From positions 1 through 64,000 of the forward strand of contig CALZJF010000008.1 in the NCBI GenBank assembly GCA_945787885.1: a stretch of 64,000 nucleotides of DNA. Reading direction: 5' to 3'. Shown one piece after another: positions 37,121-46,342 of the stretch; position 1 is the first letter of the stretch, and each line of letters opens with the position of its first letter. Both the position numbers and the translations under genes were made by a program. The notes beneath the pieces were generated by a model. That model saw only the letters and a program-made list of their open reading frames with translations, was not told where the DNA came from and did no database searches. Origin of the DNA: an uncultured Bacteroidales bacterium. GTDB lineage: Bacteria > Bacteroidota > Bacteroidia > Bacteroidales > Bacteroidaceae.

Positions 37121-37783
37121 ATGGTAAACATTGATTCAACATGGGCAGAAGTCCTCGCCGACGAGTTTCAGAAGCCTTATTTCACACGACTCACGGAGTT
37201 CGTACGCCGCGAATATCACACTTACACGTGCTATCCCCCGGGGAAGAAGATTTTTGCAGCCTTCGACCTTTGTCCGTTTGATGCCGTCAAGGTGGTCATC
37301 ATCGGTCAAGACCCGTATCACGAGCCGATGCAAGCCGAAGGTCTCTGCTTCTCCGTCGCCGAAGGCGTGCAGCCTCCGCCCTCGCTGGTGAATATCTTCA
37401 AAGAGATAGAAAGCGACCTCGGAACGCCGCCACCTCCTAACGGCAGCCTGCGCAGATGGGCAGAGCAGGGCGTGCTCCTTCTCAACGCCACGCTGACCGT
37501 CCGCGCCCACCAAGCCGGCAGCCATCAGCATCAAGGCTGGGAAGAATTTACGGATGCCGTCATCCGCGAACTGTCCGTACGGCGTTCAGGACTGGTGTTC
37601 ATACTTTGGGGAAGCTACGCCCAGCGCAAGGGGGCCGTCATCGACCGTTCGCGCCACCTCGTGCTGCAGTCTGCCCACCCATCGCCCCTGAGTGCCTATC
37701 GCGGATTCTTCGGCAACCACCATTTCTCCCTCGCCAACGATTATCTCATCAAGCAGGGCAAGACGCCCATACAATGGGGGTGA
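37121..37783 (+). CDS. ung: Uracil-DNA glycosylase
   Basis: A 220-residue family 1 uracil-DNA glycosylase. The catalytic motif VVIIGQDPYHEP holds the water-activating Asp64, and the C-terminal HPSPLSAYRGFFG holds the catalytic His and the minor-groove loop. GVLLLNATLTVR is also conserved. An upstream in-frame ATG at 37067 exists, but 37121 (MVNIDSTWAEVL) gives the usual family length. It stands alone after the speA terminator. Confidence 0.95.
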   Translation: MVNIDSTWAEVLADEFQKPYFTRLTEFVRREYHTYTCYPPGKKIFAAFDLCPFDAVKVVIIGQDPYHEPMQAEGLCFSVAEGVQPPPSLVNIFKEIESDLGTPPPPNGSLRRWAEQGVLLLNATLTVRAHQAGSHQHQGWEEFTDAVIRELSVRRSGLVFILWGSYAQRKGAVIDRSRHLVLQSAHPSPLSAYRGFFGNHHFSLANDYLIKQGKTPIQWG

Positions 37784-38227
37784 GCGCTTTCGCAGCCCCG
37801 AATGACAATTCCCCATTCAAGATTTCCATTTCCTCACTCCTCCCCCTTCCAAGCACCAAGGAAAGTGCAAGAATCTGCTTGCAGCTTACCCGAGGAAGCA
37901 TACGGGGGGCGTGCTTCCAGATGTAATGTTTGCTGATGAATCTGACTCAGGAAGCCCATTCTTGCCCCCGAAACCTATGAAAACCACTCTGTCCAGACTG
38001 ACATGATATGTGTAGCCGTGGTGAAAACGACGGGATTGGCCAGCCTTCTGCTGAGCTCCCGCCTCCCAAGTCATCGTTTTCACCCCCAAAAGTGATTGCC
38101 TTGACCCCAGAAACTGGCCATTTTTCCCTTCAAAATGGTCATTCTGCGGCGAAATGCACTGTAGAGGCAAGGCATCTTACTGTAGAATAATTCATCTCCC
38201 TACCATAAAAATTTCCATCACCTACTT
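37784..38227. other. Intergenic region between ung and the GH18 gene
   Basis: 444 bp with no gene. A hairpin GGAAGCA/TGCTTCC lies at 37894-37918 (no T tract), followed by array D (38008-38190), which runs to within 40 bp of the GH18 start. Confidence 0.6.
38008..38190 (+). repeat. 22-bp-period palindrome array, locus D (four units)
   Basis: Aligned unit positions are 38071, 38093, 38115 and 38136 (22, 22, 21 bp, the same spacing as locus C). Cores include AAGTCATCGTTTT, AAAGTGATTGCCTT, AAACTGGCCATTTT and AAAATGGTCATT, with CCCC spacers. Flanks from ATGTGTAGCCGTGGTGAAAA to GCTCCCGCCTCCC on the left and GGCGAAATG to AAGGCATCTTACTG on the right parallel locus C. Confidence 0.85.
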
Positions 38228-39385
38228 ATGAAACGCATTCTTACCCTTCTCACCACCCTCGTTGCTTGCTGCTTCGGCTATGCCCAGAGCGTCGATGTTC
38301 ACCATTCGGGCATACTCTCTTCCTATTCTGCCGACGAGCTGCAAGAAATCAGCCTCGAACATGATGCCACTGGCAGCACCGTCAGCATCCTGAAATATGG
38401 CGAGACGCCGCTACGCACAGACGCTGCCAACGTGACTGCCATCAGTTTTTCCGACCAGCCCGTGGACGCCTCAACGAAATATGCCGACGGCGAGCCTGCA
38501 CAGGTAGTGTTCTCCTGCATCGAGGTCAATAACACCAATCCGCTCCAGCACCTGAACTTCCACCTCAAGAAGTCGAACAAGAATCTCTTTGATGCCGTCA
38601 TCCTCTTCTCCTCTAACATAAATTTCAGCAAGAAGGAAGACGTGGTGTACATACACAACAATGAGAACGTGCAACCCATCCTCAACCATTGGGAACACTA
38701 TATCAAACCGCTGAAAGACCGCGGCATCAAGGTGCTGCTCTCTATCCTCGGCAACCACGATGGCTCCGGACTGGCAAACCTGAGCGACGAACGCGCGAAA
38801 CTCTTTGCACAAGCCATCGCCGACACCCTGCAGAAATATGACCTCGACGGCGTTTTCTTCGACGATGAATATTCTGACTACAACAAGAACCTGGCCGGCC
38901 AAGGCTATAAAGGCTTCTTCTCTACTGCAAGCTACGATGCAGCATCCCGCCTCGCCTACGAAACGAAGCAGGCCATCGGCGACAAATGGCTCGTGCTGTA
39001 TAAGTATGGCTCCTACAGTAAGGCTGTCAGCGTCGATGGCAAGAAGCCCGGCGAATACGTTGACTATGTCCTAACGGACTACAACGTCAGCGGTGCGGGC
39101 ATGAACCTGCAGTATCCTGGCGTAGAGAACAGTCAAGTGGGGTGCTACAGCGTGAACATCAATGGCTACTACAACAAATCCAACATAAAGAAACTGCGTT
39201 CGGAGAAATATGGAGCATTCATGATTTACAATTTGGATCAGACAGCCTACGATTTCTCTTACAGCAAACTGATAAACCTCGAGAGTTTCGTCGATTACCT
39301 CTTCGACGATGAGTTGGAAGTGACGGAGACCCCCTACCGCAAAGACTGGGAACCCATCGAAGAGCTGAAAGAACCGAACCGCTAA
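38228..39385 (+). CDS. Secreted GH18 endo-beta-N-acetylglucosaminidase-like protein (Endo H type)
   Basis: A 385-residue exported protein with a signal peptide (MKRILTLLTTLVACCFGYAQ). The catalytic barrel begins near residue 95. The active-site stretch YDLDGVFFDDEYSDY parallels Endo H, with the proton donor Glu214 and Asp212 in place; the middle Asp of the DxxDxDxE pattern is Phe. GIKVLLSILGNHDGSG upstream is the usual second strand of GH18. Such enzymes cut the chitobiose core of N-glycans. The first 90 residues are not recognised. Context gives a possible link to the GH92 and GH130 genes of the window. Confidence 0.85.
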   Translation: MKRILTLLTTLVACCFGYAQSVDVHHSGILSSYSADELQEISLEHDATGSTVSILKYGETPLRTDAANVTAISFSDQPVDASTKYADGEPAQVVFSCIEVNNTNPLQHLNFHLKKSNKNLFDAVILFSSNINFSKKEDVVYIHNNENVQPILNHWEHYIKPLKDRGIKVLLSILGNHDGSGLANLSDERAKLFAQAIADTLQKYDLDGVFFDDEYSDYNKNLAGQGYKGFFSTASYDAASRLAYETKQAIGDKWLVLYKYGSYSKAVSVDGKKPGEYVDYVLTDYNVSGAGMNLQYPGVENSQVGCYSVNINGYYNKSNIKKLRSEKYGAFMIYNLDQTAYDFSYSKLINLESFVDYLFDDELEVTETPYRKDWEPIEELKEPNR

Positions 39386-39410
39386 CACTTATACACCCTC
39401 TTTTTTCAAC

Positions 39411-40028
39411 GTGCTACCCATACTGCAAGTGGGCGAGATACTGCTCTCGCCCGACATACTGACCGAATATTTCTGCTGCGACCTCTCTGCCTGCGGCGGG
39501 GAATGCTGCATCGAAGGCGAGGCGGGGGCTCCCGTGACGCTCGAAGAAATCGACAAACTCGAAGAAGCCCTGGCGGAAGTCTGGGACGACCTCTCGCCGA
39601 AAGCCCGTGCCGTCATCAACCGCGAGGGTGTCTCGACCATCGACCCTGAGGGCGACCTCGTCACGACCATTGTCAATGGCAAGGACTGCGTCTTCACCTG
39701 CTACGCCGACCTTGATACGCCCTCGGGCACCGTCCACCACTGTTGCCTCTGCGCGTTAGAGAAAGCCTTCCGCGACGGGCGAACATCCTGGCCGAAGCCC
39801 ATCAGCTGCTATCTCTACCCCATCCGCGAGAAGCGGCTGAGCAACGGCACCATTGCGCTCAACTATCATCGCTGGAAAGTCTGCGAATGCGCCGTGCGAA
39901 AAGGCCGCGAACTGAAAATGCCCGTCTATCGCTTCCTGCGCGATCCGCTGATTCGCCGCTTCGGCGAGGCTTGGTATGCAGAGCTGGAAGCCCTCGTCGA
40001 GGCATTGAAAGGGCAGGGCATGCTGTAG
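39411..40028 (+). CDS. DUF3109 family cysteine-rich protein
   Basis: A 205-residue protein with conserved cysteines: FCCDLSACGGECCIEGEAGAPVT near the start, then DCVFTCYAD, HHCCLCALEKAF, ISCYLYPIR and WKVCECAVRKG. This is the DUF3109 pattern, related to YkgJ-type putative zinc/iron-cluster proteins. The function is unknown. The start is a GTG at 39411 directly before LPILQVGE, which keeps the conserved N-terminus; no ATG is better placed. Confidence 0.85.
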   Translation: MLPILQVGEILLSPDILTEYFCCDLSACGGECCIEGEAGAPVTLEEIDKLEEALAEVWDDLSPKARAVINREGVSTIDPEGDLVTTIVNGKDCVFTCYADLDTPSGTVHHCCLCALEKAFRDGRTSWPKPISCYLYPIREKRLSNGTIALNYHRWKVCECAVRKGRELKMPVYRFLRDPLIRRFGEAWYAELEALVEALKGQGML

Positions 40029-40173
40029 CACGAAGCCTCAGCGCCTATCCTGCAGTGCAAGCAACGGAGGCAGATTTCATCGCTTTTTCAATGTTTTCAC
40101 CATAATCTCTGCCACGTCGGCTATACGAAAAATGGTCAAAAAGCGCATTTTTCAGAAAAAACAAGACAGAAAA

Positions 40174-40206
40174 TTTGACACACAGCTAATCCTGCCTTAA
40201 CTTTGC
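40174..40206 (+). promoter_or_regulatory. Promoter of tRNA-Gln
   Basis: TTTG (40174-40177), 20-bp spacer and TAACTTTGC (40198-40206), a full consensus ending 8 bp before the tRNA 5' end. Confidence 0.85.
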
Positions 40207-40214
40207 AAGCGCAT

Positions 40215-40285
40215 TGGACCATGGTGTAATGGTAACACTACAGGTTTTGGTTCTGTCATTATGGGTTCGAGTCCCGTTGGTCCAA
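40215..40285 (+). tRNA. tRNA-Gln (anticodon TTG)
   Basis: Cloverleaf with acceptor TGGACCA/TGGTCCA, a D-arm with GTGTAATGGTAACAC, anticodon stem ACAGG/TCTGT with loop TTTTGGT (anticodon TTG), T-arm GGGTTCGAGTCCC and discriminator A. CCA is not encoded, unlike the tRNA-Glu in this window. Confidence 0.95.
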
Positions 40286-40307
40286 CTCTTTTCCATGCAG
40301 AAGAGAG

Positions 40308-40359
40308 AAAAAGAGAGTGAAAGAGTTCCACACAGACGGCTCTTTCACTCTCTTTTTTT
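40308..40359 (+). terminator. Terminator after tRNA-Gln
   Basis: An 18-bp perfect stem (40308-40325 with 40340-40357), core GAGAGTGAAAGAG, running into TTTTTTT. Confidence 0.92.
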
Positions 40360-40480
40360 GCCTCGAAAGCAGCGTCTCGAAGCCTGTGCGCCATCGTTTC
40401 CACCCTTCATCCAAGCCTCTGCCTCAGCATCATCCGGCAAATGCAGGCTTCTTTTTCTCCTCCCCCACCCCTCCCACATT

Positions 40481-41956
40481 ATGGCATCCCTGAAATCGCT
40501 GGCCAAAGATACGGCCATCTACGGCCTGAGCAGCATCGTCGGCCGCTTTCTGAACTATTTGCTCGTACCGCTCTACACGGCCAAAATCTCTGCGGCAAGC
40601 GGTGGCTACGGCGTTGTGACGGAGATTTACAGCTATACTGCCTTCTTCTTCGTCATTCTCACCTTCGGCATGGAGACCACTCTCTTCCGATTCATCAACC
40701 GTAAAGATGAACCCGCCCCTACCCGCGTCTATACCACGGCCCTCGCCGCCGTGCTCGCCGTGGGAGTTTGCTTTGTTGCCGCCATCGCCCTCGCCCTTCC
40801 CTCCGTCAGCAGTGCCTTGGGCTATGCCGCCCACCCTGAATACGTGATGATGATGGCCATAGTCATTGCCCTCGATGCCTTTCAAGCCATTCCCTTCTGC
40901 TATCTGCGCTATCAGAAACGCCCCATCAAGTTTGCCGCGCTGAAGCTGGGATTCATCTTCCTCAACATTGGCCTCAACCTCCTTTTCTTCCTCGTCCTCC
41001 CCAAATACGTGGCAGGATGGCAGATTGAGGTAGGCCACGTCTTTGCCATCAACCTCTTCTGCACGGCCTTCATCACCTTGTTTTTCTGGCGCGAACTCCT
41101 CGGAGTGCGTTGGCGCGTAGATTTCCGGTTGCTGCGCCGTATGCTGGGATATGCCTGGCCCATACTGATTTTGGGAATAGCAGGCATCTTGAACCAAACT
41201 GCCGACAAGATGATTTTCAAGCACGTCATGCCAGGCACGCAGGGCGAGGTGGAACTTGGCATCTACGGCGCAGGCGTGAAGATTGCGATGATCATGGCGA
41301 TGATTACGCAAGCCTTCCGCTATGCTTATGAGCCCTTCGTCTTTGCCTCCTGCCGCGACGGCGAGGAGACGGACAACCGTCAGACATACGCCCTTGCCAT
41401 GAAGTTTTTCCTCATCTTCACCTTCTTAGCATTCCTCTGCGTTGTGGGATACATGGATATCATCAAGCATCTCATCGGCAGCGACTATTGGGCTTCGCTC
41501 CGCGTGGTGCCAATCGTGATGGTGGCAGAGATACTGATGGGCGTGTATTTCAACCTTTCGTTCTGGTATAAAGTCACTGACCGCACCATCTGGGGTGCTT
41601 GGTTTTCGGGCATCGGTTGCCTCGTCCTCATCGCCATCAATGTCATTTTCATTCCCTCCTATAGTTATGCCGCATGCGCATGGGCGGGAGTGGCAGGCTA
41701 CGGCACAGCGGCACTTCTCAGCTACGTTGTCGGACAGCACTACTACCCCATCCGTTATCCCCTGCGTCGCATCGGGCTCTACGTTTTCGTCACGGCGGTG
41801 CTCTATGCTGCCATGCGCCTGAATGAAGTTGCCATCACCTCCGTTCCACTGCGTCTGCTGCTGAACACGGGGCTCATTGGCCTCTTTGCCGCCCTCATCG
41901 TCCGTCTTGATTTTCCTTTAGGCAAGTTGCTCAAGCGGCTTCGCAGGAGGGGCTGA
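40481..41956 (+). CDS. Polysaccharide/lipid-linked oligosaccharide flippase (MATE/Wzx-like)
   Basis: A 491-residue inner membrane protein with about 14 hydrophobic helices. It begins MASLKSLAKDTAIYGLSSIVGRFLNYLLVPLYT, the usual start of the Wzx/MurJ-like polysaccharide biosynthesis family, and has YGVVTEIYSYTAFFFVILTFGMETTLFRF. It would flip undecaprenyl-linked glycan units. The frame is open back through tRNA-Gln, so the ATG at 40481 is chosen on family grounds. The actual glycan is unknown; it could serve the glycosyltransferase cassettes in this window or others elsewhere. Confidence 0.88.
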   Translation: MASLKSLAKDTAIYGLSSIVGRFLNYLLVPLYTAKISAASGGYGVVTEIYSYTAFFFVILTFGMETTLFRFINRKDEPAPTRVYTTALAAVLAVGVCFVAAIALALPSVSSALGYAAHPEYVMMMAIVIALDAFQAIPFCYLRYQKRPIKFAALKLGFIFLNIGLNLLFFLVLPKYVAGWQIEVGHVFAINLFCTAFITLFFWRELLGVRWRVDFRLLRRMLGYAWPILILGIAGILNQTADKMIFKHVMPGTQGEVELGIYGAGVKIAMIMAMITQAFRYAYEPFVFASCRDGEETDNRQTYALAMKFFLIFTFLAFLCVVGYMDIIKHLIGSDYWASLRVVPIVMVAEILMGVYFNLSFWYKVTDRTIWGAWFSGIGCLVLIAINVIFIPSYSYAACAWAGVAGYGTAALLSYVVGQHYYPIRYPLRRIGLYVFVTAVLYAAMRLNEVAITSVPLRLLLNTGLIGLFAALIVRLDFPLGKLLKRLRRRG

Positions 41957-42003
41957 AGCGCCTCCCTTGCTCCTCATTCCTAACTTCTAATTTCCCTTTC
42001 GCC

Positions 42004-43227
42004 TTGCATACCACCACGCTTCCCAACGGTTTGCGCGTCATTTTCCAGCCCACGACGTCAGAAGTAGTCCATTGCGGCTACGTCATTCAGGCAGGAACGC
42101 GCCACGAAGACCCTGCCGACTTCGGCATGGCCCATTTCATCGAGCACACCAGCTTCAAGGGGACGGAACGCCGACGCGGTTTCCACATCAACAACACCCT
42201 CGAACGTCTGGGCGGTGACCTCAACGCTTTCACCAACAAGCAGGAAACGGTGTACTATGCCACCGTGATGAAAGAGCATTTCCGCCATGCCGCGGATATC
42301 CTGACTGACCTCGTCTTCCACAGTGTCTATGCGCAACACGAGATTGACAAGGAAGTTGAGGTAATCTGCGATGAGATTGAGAGCTATCACGATTCGCCCG
42401 CCGAACTTATCTTTGATGATTTCGAAGCCATGGTCTTTGCGGGCGACCCTCTCGGACGCGACATTCTGGGGCGTGCCGAGCGTCTGCGGGAATACACCAC
42501 GGCTGATGCCCTTCGCTTCGTCCGCAAATGGTATCGCCCGCAGCATGCCGTCTTCTTCGTCACGGGCAATCTGGAATGGCCGCGCATCGTCGCCCTCCTC
42601 CAGCGTCTCGCGCCTGCCGCGCCTGCCGATGGGGCGATAGTGCCGCTGCCCCCACTCCCCGCTCCCATCGTTGCCTCACCGTGTCGCAAAGTCATAGAGA
42701 AGGGTACGCATCAGGCACACGTCGTCATCGGAGCCACTACTTTTGGCGGCACCGACAAACGCCGATATGCCATGGCACTCCTCAACAATATCCTCGGCGG
42801 GCCTGCCATGAACTCCCGCCTGAACCGCTCTCTCCGCGAACATGCAGGGCTCGTTTATAGCGTAGATGCCTATCTGACCACCTATGTCGATGCCGGATTC
42901 TGGTGTGTCTATTTCGGTTGCGATGCCCACGATGTTGAACGCTGTCTCCGTCTGACGCGCAAGGAGCTCCAACGTTTCATCGATGCGCCCCTCTCGCCGC
43001 GCCAGCTTGCCAGCGCACAGACGCAGCTCATCGGGCAACTACGTATCGCCGATGCCAATGCCGAGAGCTATGCCTTGGCTTTGGGAAAAGACTTTGCCCA
43101 CTACTCCACCATCCGCTCCACGGCTCATATCGCCGATGCCGTCCGCGCCGTCACTCCGGAATCCCTGCAGCGTCTCGCCTCGGAAGTCTATGCCGCCGAC
43201 CGCCTCTTCACGCTGATTTATCAATAG
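42004..43227 (+). CDS. M16 family zinc metallopeptidase
   Basis: A 407-residue single-unit M16 (insulinase/processing peptidase-like) protein. The inverted zinc motif HFIEH (His44, Glu47, His48) lies in MAHFIEHTSFKGTERR, and the distal Glu lies in KEVEVICDEIESY. RSLREHAGLVYSVDAYLTTY is the C-terminal family block. No signal peptide is visible, so it is cytoplasmic as read. Translation must start at the TTG at 42004 to include the conserved strand TTLPNGLRVIF. It is followed by a Nudix gene, separated only by a 20-bp tandem duplication. Confidence 0.92.
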   Translation: MHTTTLPNGLRVIFQPTTSEVVHCGYVIQAGTRHEDPADFGMAHFIEHTSFKGTERRRGFHINNTLERLGGDLNAFTNKQETVYYATVMKEHFRHAADILTDLVFHSVYAQHEIDKEVEVICDEIESYHDSPAELIFDDFEAMVFAGDPLGRDILGRAERLREYTTADALRFVRKWYRPQHAVFFVTGNLEWPRIVALLQRLAPAAPADGAIVPLPPLPAPIVASPCRKVIEKGTHQAHVVIGATTFGGTDKRRYAMALLNNILGGPAMNSRLNRSLREHAGLVYSVDAYLTTYVDAGFWCVYFGCDAHDVERCLRLTRKELQRFIDAPLSPRQLASAQTQLIGQLRIADANAESYALALGKDFAHYSTIRSTAHIADAVRAVTPESLQRLASEVYAADRLFTLIYQ

Positions 43228-43262
43228 TCCCCCATACTTCCCAATAATCCCCCATACTTCCC
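43223..43262 (+). repeat. 20-bp tandem duplication across a stop codon
   Basis: AATAGTCCCCCATACTTCCC (43223-43242) is repeated with a single change at 43243-43262. The first copy includes the TAG stop of the M16 gene; the second ends exactly at the GTG start of the Nudix gene. Confidence 0.85.
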
Positions 43263-43781
43263 GTGAGTCTCTCCCTTTTTCGTTTCTGCCCCGTCTGTGG
43301 CTCTGCCGATTTCCAGCCACACGATGCCCGCTCGAAGCGTTGTGGCGCGTGCGGCTTCACCTATTATCTCAATGCCTCCGCCTCCACGGTCGCCGTCATC
43401 CGCGATGCTGCGGGGCGCCTCCTCGTCGTACGCCGTGCGAAAGCTCCCGCGAAGGGCACGCTCGACCTCCCCGGAGGCTTCGTTGACCCTGGCGAAACGC
43501 TCCATGAAGGCTGCATCCGCGAGGTGCGCGAGGAGCTCGGCATAGAGGCAAGCGTAGGCAAACTCCTCTTTTCCTTGCCCAATCGCTACGTCTTCAGCGG
43601 ATTCACCGTTCCCACCATTGATGCCTTCTTCGAAGTCACTACGCCCGCCCCCGAACTCGCCCGTGCCAGCGACGATGCTGCCGAGGTGATGTGGCTCTTT
43701 CCACACGAAATCCGCCCCGAAGACTTTGGATTAAATAGCATTCGCAAGGGAATAACACTACTTTTGACTGATTATTTCTGA
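43263..43781 (+). CDS. Nudix hydrolase with N-terminal zinc ribbon
   Basis: A 172-residue protein. A zinc ribbon (Cys9, Cys12, Cys27, Cys30) precedes the Nudix fold, whose box GGFVDPGETLHEGCIREVREELGI matches GX5EX7REUXEEXGU. This resembles NADH pyrophosphatase-type and other zinc-ribbon Nudix enzymes that hydrolyse nucleoside diphosphate derivatives. The substrate cannot be decided. The start is the GTG at 43263, since the ribbon begins only 8 residues later. Confidence 0.9.
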   Translation: MSLSLFRFCPVCGSADFQPHDARSKRCGACGFTYYLNASASTVAVIRDAAGRLLVVRRAKAPAKGTLDLPGGFVDPGETLHEGCIREVREELGIEASVGKLLFSLPNRYVFSGFTVPTIDAFFEVTTPAPELARASDDAAEVMWLFPHEIRPEDFGLNSIRKGITLLLTDYF

Positions 43782-43811
43782 AAAAAGTGGTCATATTCCA
43801 GAAGAAATGGC

Positions 43812-43820
43812 TAATTTTGC
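43812..43820 (+). promoter_or_regulatory. Putative pnp promoter
   Basis: TAATTTTGC fits TAnnTTTGC, about 190 bp before the pnp ATG, giving a long leader that could hold autoregulatory structure. A palindrome AAAAGTGGTCATATT like an array unit lies just upstream (43783-43797). Confidence 0.55.
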
Positions 43821-44010
43821 GCGATTTTTGGCGCAACTAACTCCTTGATTTCAATGGCGGTTTACCTCCTTTCAAGGGGCAATCCCCATGTTTCCCATCA
43901 GCCGCAAGGCCTGCGAGGAGTCGATTAGCTCCTTCCACCATCAGGGATATGGTTGCCCTCCGCTGTTCCCCCCGCTGCTTACACAGTAATTTTTATAATA
44001 CATATTTTAG

Positions 44011-46275
44011 ATGAACGTTATCACAAAGACTGTCTCGCTGCCCGATGGCCGCACCATCAGCATCGAGACCGGCAAGTTGGCCAAGCAGGCAGATGGAGCC
44101 GTAATGCTCCGCATGAACAACACGATGCTGCTGGCCACTGTCTGCGGTGCCAAAGACGCTGCCCCCGGCACCGATTTCATGCCCTTACAATGCGACTACA
44201 AAGAGAAGTACTCCGCCGCCGGACGCTTCCCCGGAGGTTTCACGAAGCGTGAAGGCCGCGCCGGAGACTACGAAATCCTCACCTCACGTCTCGTCGATCG
44301 TGCCCTGCGCCCGCTCTTCCCCAGCGACTATCATGCTGAGGTGTACGTGAATATCATTCTTTTCAGTGCTGATGGTGTAGATATGCCCGATGCATTGGCA
44401 GGCTTTGCCGCTTCTGCTGCCCTTGCCTGCTCTGACATTCCCTTCGAAGCTCCCATCTCGGAAGTCCGCGTGGCCCGCATCGATGGCGAATATGTCATCA
44501 ATCCTACCTACGATCAGCTGAAGAACGCCGACATGGACCTCATGGTCGCTGCCACCGAAGAGAACATTATGATGGTAGAAGGCGAGATGAAGGAAGTGCC
44601 TGAGAGCGCACTCCTCGAAGCCCTGAAGGCCGCACATGCTGCCATCAAGCCCATGTGCCGCCTTCAGGTCGAACTCGCCAAGGAGCTTGGCACCGACGTG
44701 AAGCGTGAATACTGCCATGAGGTGAACGATGAAAACCTCCGTGCTGCCATTCGCGAGGCTTGCTATCAGCCTGCCTACGACGTGACGCGCCAGGGTCTGG
44801 AGAAGCACGCCCGCATGGATGCCTTCGAGGCCATCCGCGAAAACTACAAAGAGCAGTATGCCGCTGAGCATACCGACCTGACGCCTGAGGAGCTGGAAGA
44901 GAAGAACACCCTCATCGACCGCTACTACCACGATGTTGAGAAGGACGCCATGCGCCGTTGCATCCTCGACGAAGGCATTCGCCTCGACGGGCGCCACACC
45001 ACCGACATACGTCCGATCTGGTGCGAGGTGAGTCCGCTCCCCATGCCTCACGGCTCTGCCATCTTCACCCGTGGTGAGACCCAAAGCCTCTCTACGACCA
45101 CCCTCGGCACGAAGCTCGACGAGAAGATGATCGATGATGTGCTCGACAAGAGCTATCAGAAGTTCCTCCTCCACTATAACTTCCCTCCCTTCTCCACTGG
45201 TGAGGCAAAGGCTCAGCGTGGTGTCGGCCGCCGCGAAATCGGTCACGGCCACTTGGCATGGCGCGGCCTGAAGGGTCAGATTCCTGCCGACTTCCCCTAC
45301 ACCGTACGCGTAGTGAGCGATATCCTTGAGAGCAACGGCTCGAGCTCCATGGCAACGGTCTGCGCAGGCTGTCTCTCGCTGATGGATGCCGGCGTGCCCC
45401 TCAAGGCTCCCGTGAGCGGCATCGCCATGGGTCTGATAAAGAACCCCGGTGAAGATAAGTACGCCGTGCTCTCCGACATCCTCGGCGATGAGGACCACCT
45501 TGGCGACATGGACTTCAAGACGACGGGAACGCTCAAGGGCCTTACCGCCACGCAGATGGACATCAAGTGCGACGGCCTCTCCTATGAGATTCTCGAAAAG
45601 GCTCTGATGCAGGCCAAGGCAGGCCGCGAGCATATCCTCGGCGAGATGATGAAGACGCTCGATGCTCCCCGCGCCGACTTCAAGCCTCAGGTTCCCCGCA
45701 TCGTGGCATTTGAGATTCCGAAAGAATTCATCGGAGCCGTCATTGGCCCGGGCGGAAAGATTATTCAGGGCATGCAGGAAGACACGGGTGCCACCATCAC
45801 CATCGACGAAGAAGACGGTGTGGGCAAGGTGCAAGTGTCTGCTCCCAACAAGTCAAGCATCGATGCTGCCGTTGCCAAGATTCGTGCCATCGTTGCCATT
45901 CCCGAAGTGGGCGAAGTCTATACGGCTAAGGTAGTCAGCATCATGCCCTACGGTTGCTTCGTAGAGTTCATGCCTGGCAAGGAAGGTCTGCTCCATATCT
46001 CTGAGATGGCCTGGCGTCGGCTGGAGACGGTCGAAGAGATGGGTCTGAAAGAGGGCGACACCATCCAGGTGAAACTCCTTGAAATCGACGAAAAGACCGG
46101 CAAGTTCCGCCTCTCCCACCGCGTGCTGGAAGAGAAGCCCGAGGGCTGGGAGGAGCGTCCGCGTCGTCCGCGTCGCGAAAACGGCGAAGGCGGTGAGCGT
46201 CCGCGTCGTCCGCACCACGATGGCGAGCGTCCGCGCCGTCCGCGCCATGAAGGCGGCGAGCAGCACGAGGGATAA
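44011..46275 (+). CDS. pnp: Polyribonucleotide nucleotidyltransferase (PNPase)
   Basis: A 754-residue PNPase, a phosphorolytic 3'-5' exoribonuclease of the RNA degradosome. Two RNase PH modules are seen ([30 protein letters not shown] and the second with [23 protein letters not shown]). The KH domain [22 protein letters not shown] and the S1 domain [30 protein letters not shown] follow. The last 40 residues are an unusual low-complexity tail of RPRRPR and [12 protein letters not shown] repeats, probably RNA binding. Single-gene unit with a perfect terminator. Confidence 0.97.
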   Translation: MNVITKTVSLPDGRTISIETGKLAKQADGAVMLRMNNTMLLATVCGAKDAAPGTDFMPLQCDYKEKYSAAGRFPGGFTKREGRAGDYEILTSRLVDRALRPLFPSDYHAEVYVNIILFSADGVDMPDALAGFAASAALACSDIPFEAPISEVRVARIDGEYVINPTYDQLKNADMDLMVAATEENIMMVEGEMKEVPESALLEALKAAHAAIKPMCRLQVELAKELGTDVKREYCHEVNDENLRAAIREACYQPAYDVTRQGLEKHARMDAFEAIRENYKEQYAAEHTDLTPEELEEKNTLIDRYYHDVEKDAMRRCILDEGIRLDGRHTTDIRPIWCEVSPLPMPHGSAIFTRGETQSLSTTTLGTKLDEKMIDDVLDKSYQKFLLHYNFPPFSTGEAKAQRGVGRREIGHGHLAWRGLKGQIPADFPYTVRVVSDILESNGSSSMATVCAGCLSLMDAGVPLKAPVSGIAMGLIKNPGEDKYAVLSDILGDEDHLGDMDFKTTGTLKGLTATQMDIKCDGLSYEILEKALMQAKAGREHILGEMMKTLDAPRADFKPQVPRIVAFEIPKEFIGAVIGPGGKIIQGMQEDTGATITIDEEDGVGKVQVSAPNKSSIDAAVAKIRAIVAIPEVGEVYTAKVVSIMPYGCFVEFMPGKEGLLHISEMAWRRLETVEEMGLKEGDTIQVKLLEIDEKTGKFRLSHRVLEEKPEGWEERPRRPRRENGEGGERPRRPHHDGERPRRPRHEGGEQHEG

Positions 46276-46295
46276 AGCCTCATAGATACCCCTAA

Positions 46296-46342
46296 AAAAC
46301 GAGAGGGTGTGCCGGAAATTTTCCGGCACACCCTCTCGTTTT
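46296..46342. terminator. Bidirectional terminator, pnp / kinase operon
   Basis: A 22-bp perfect stem (46296-46317 with 46321-46342), core GAGAGGGTGTGCCGG, 3-base loop, A-run before and TTTT after. It serves pnp and the converging kinase operon. Confidence 0.93.

Noticed and set aside
40214..40480. N-terminal extension of the flippase
   Set aside because: The open frame runs through tRNA-Gln and its terminator; the family-like N-terminus begins at 40481.
44284..45834. 516-codon open frame on the minus strand
   Set aside because: Antisense shadow of pnp.
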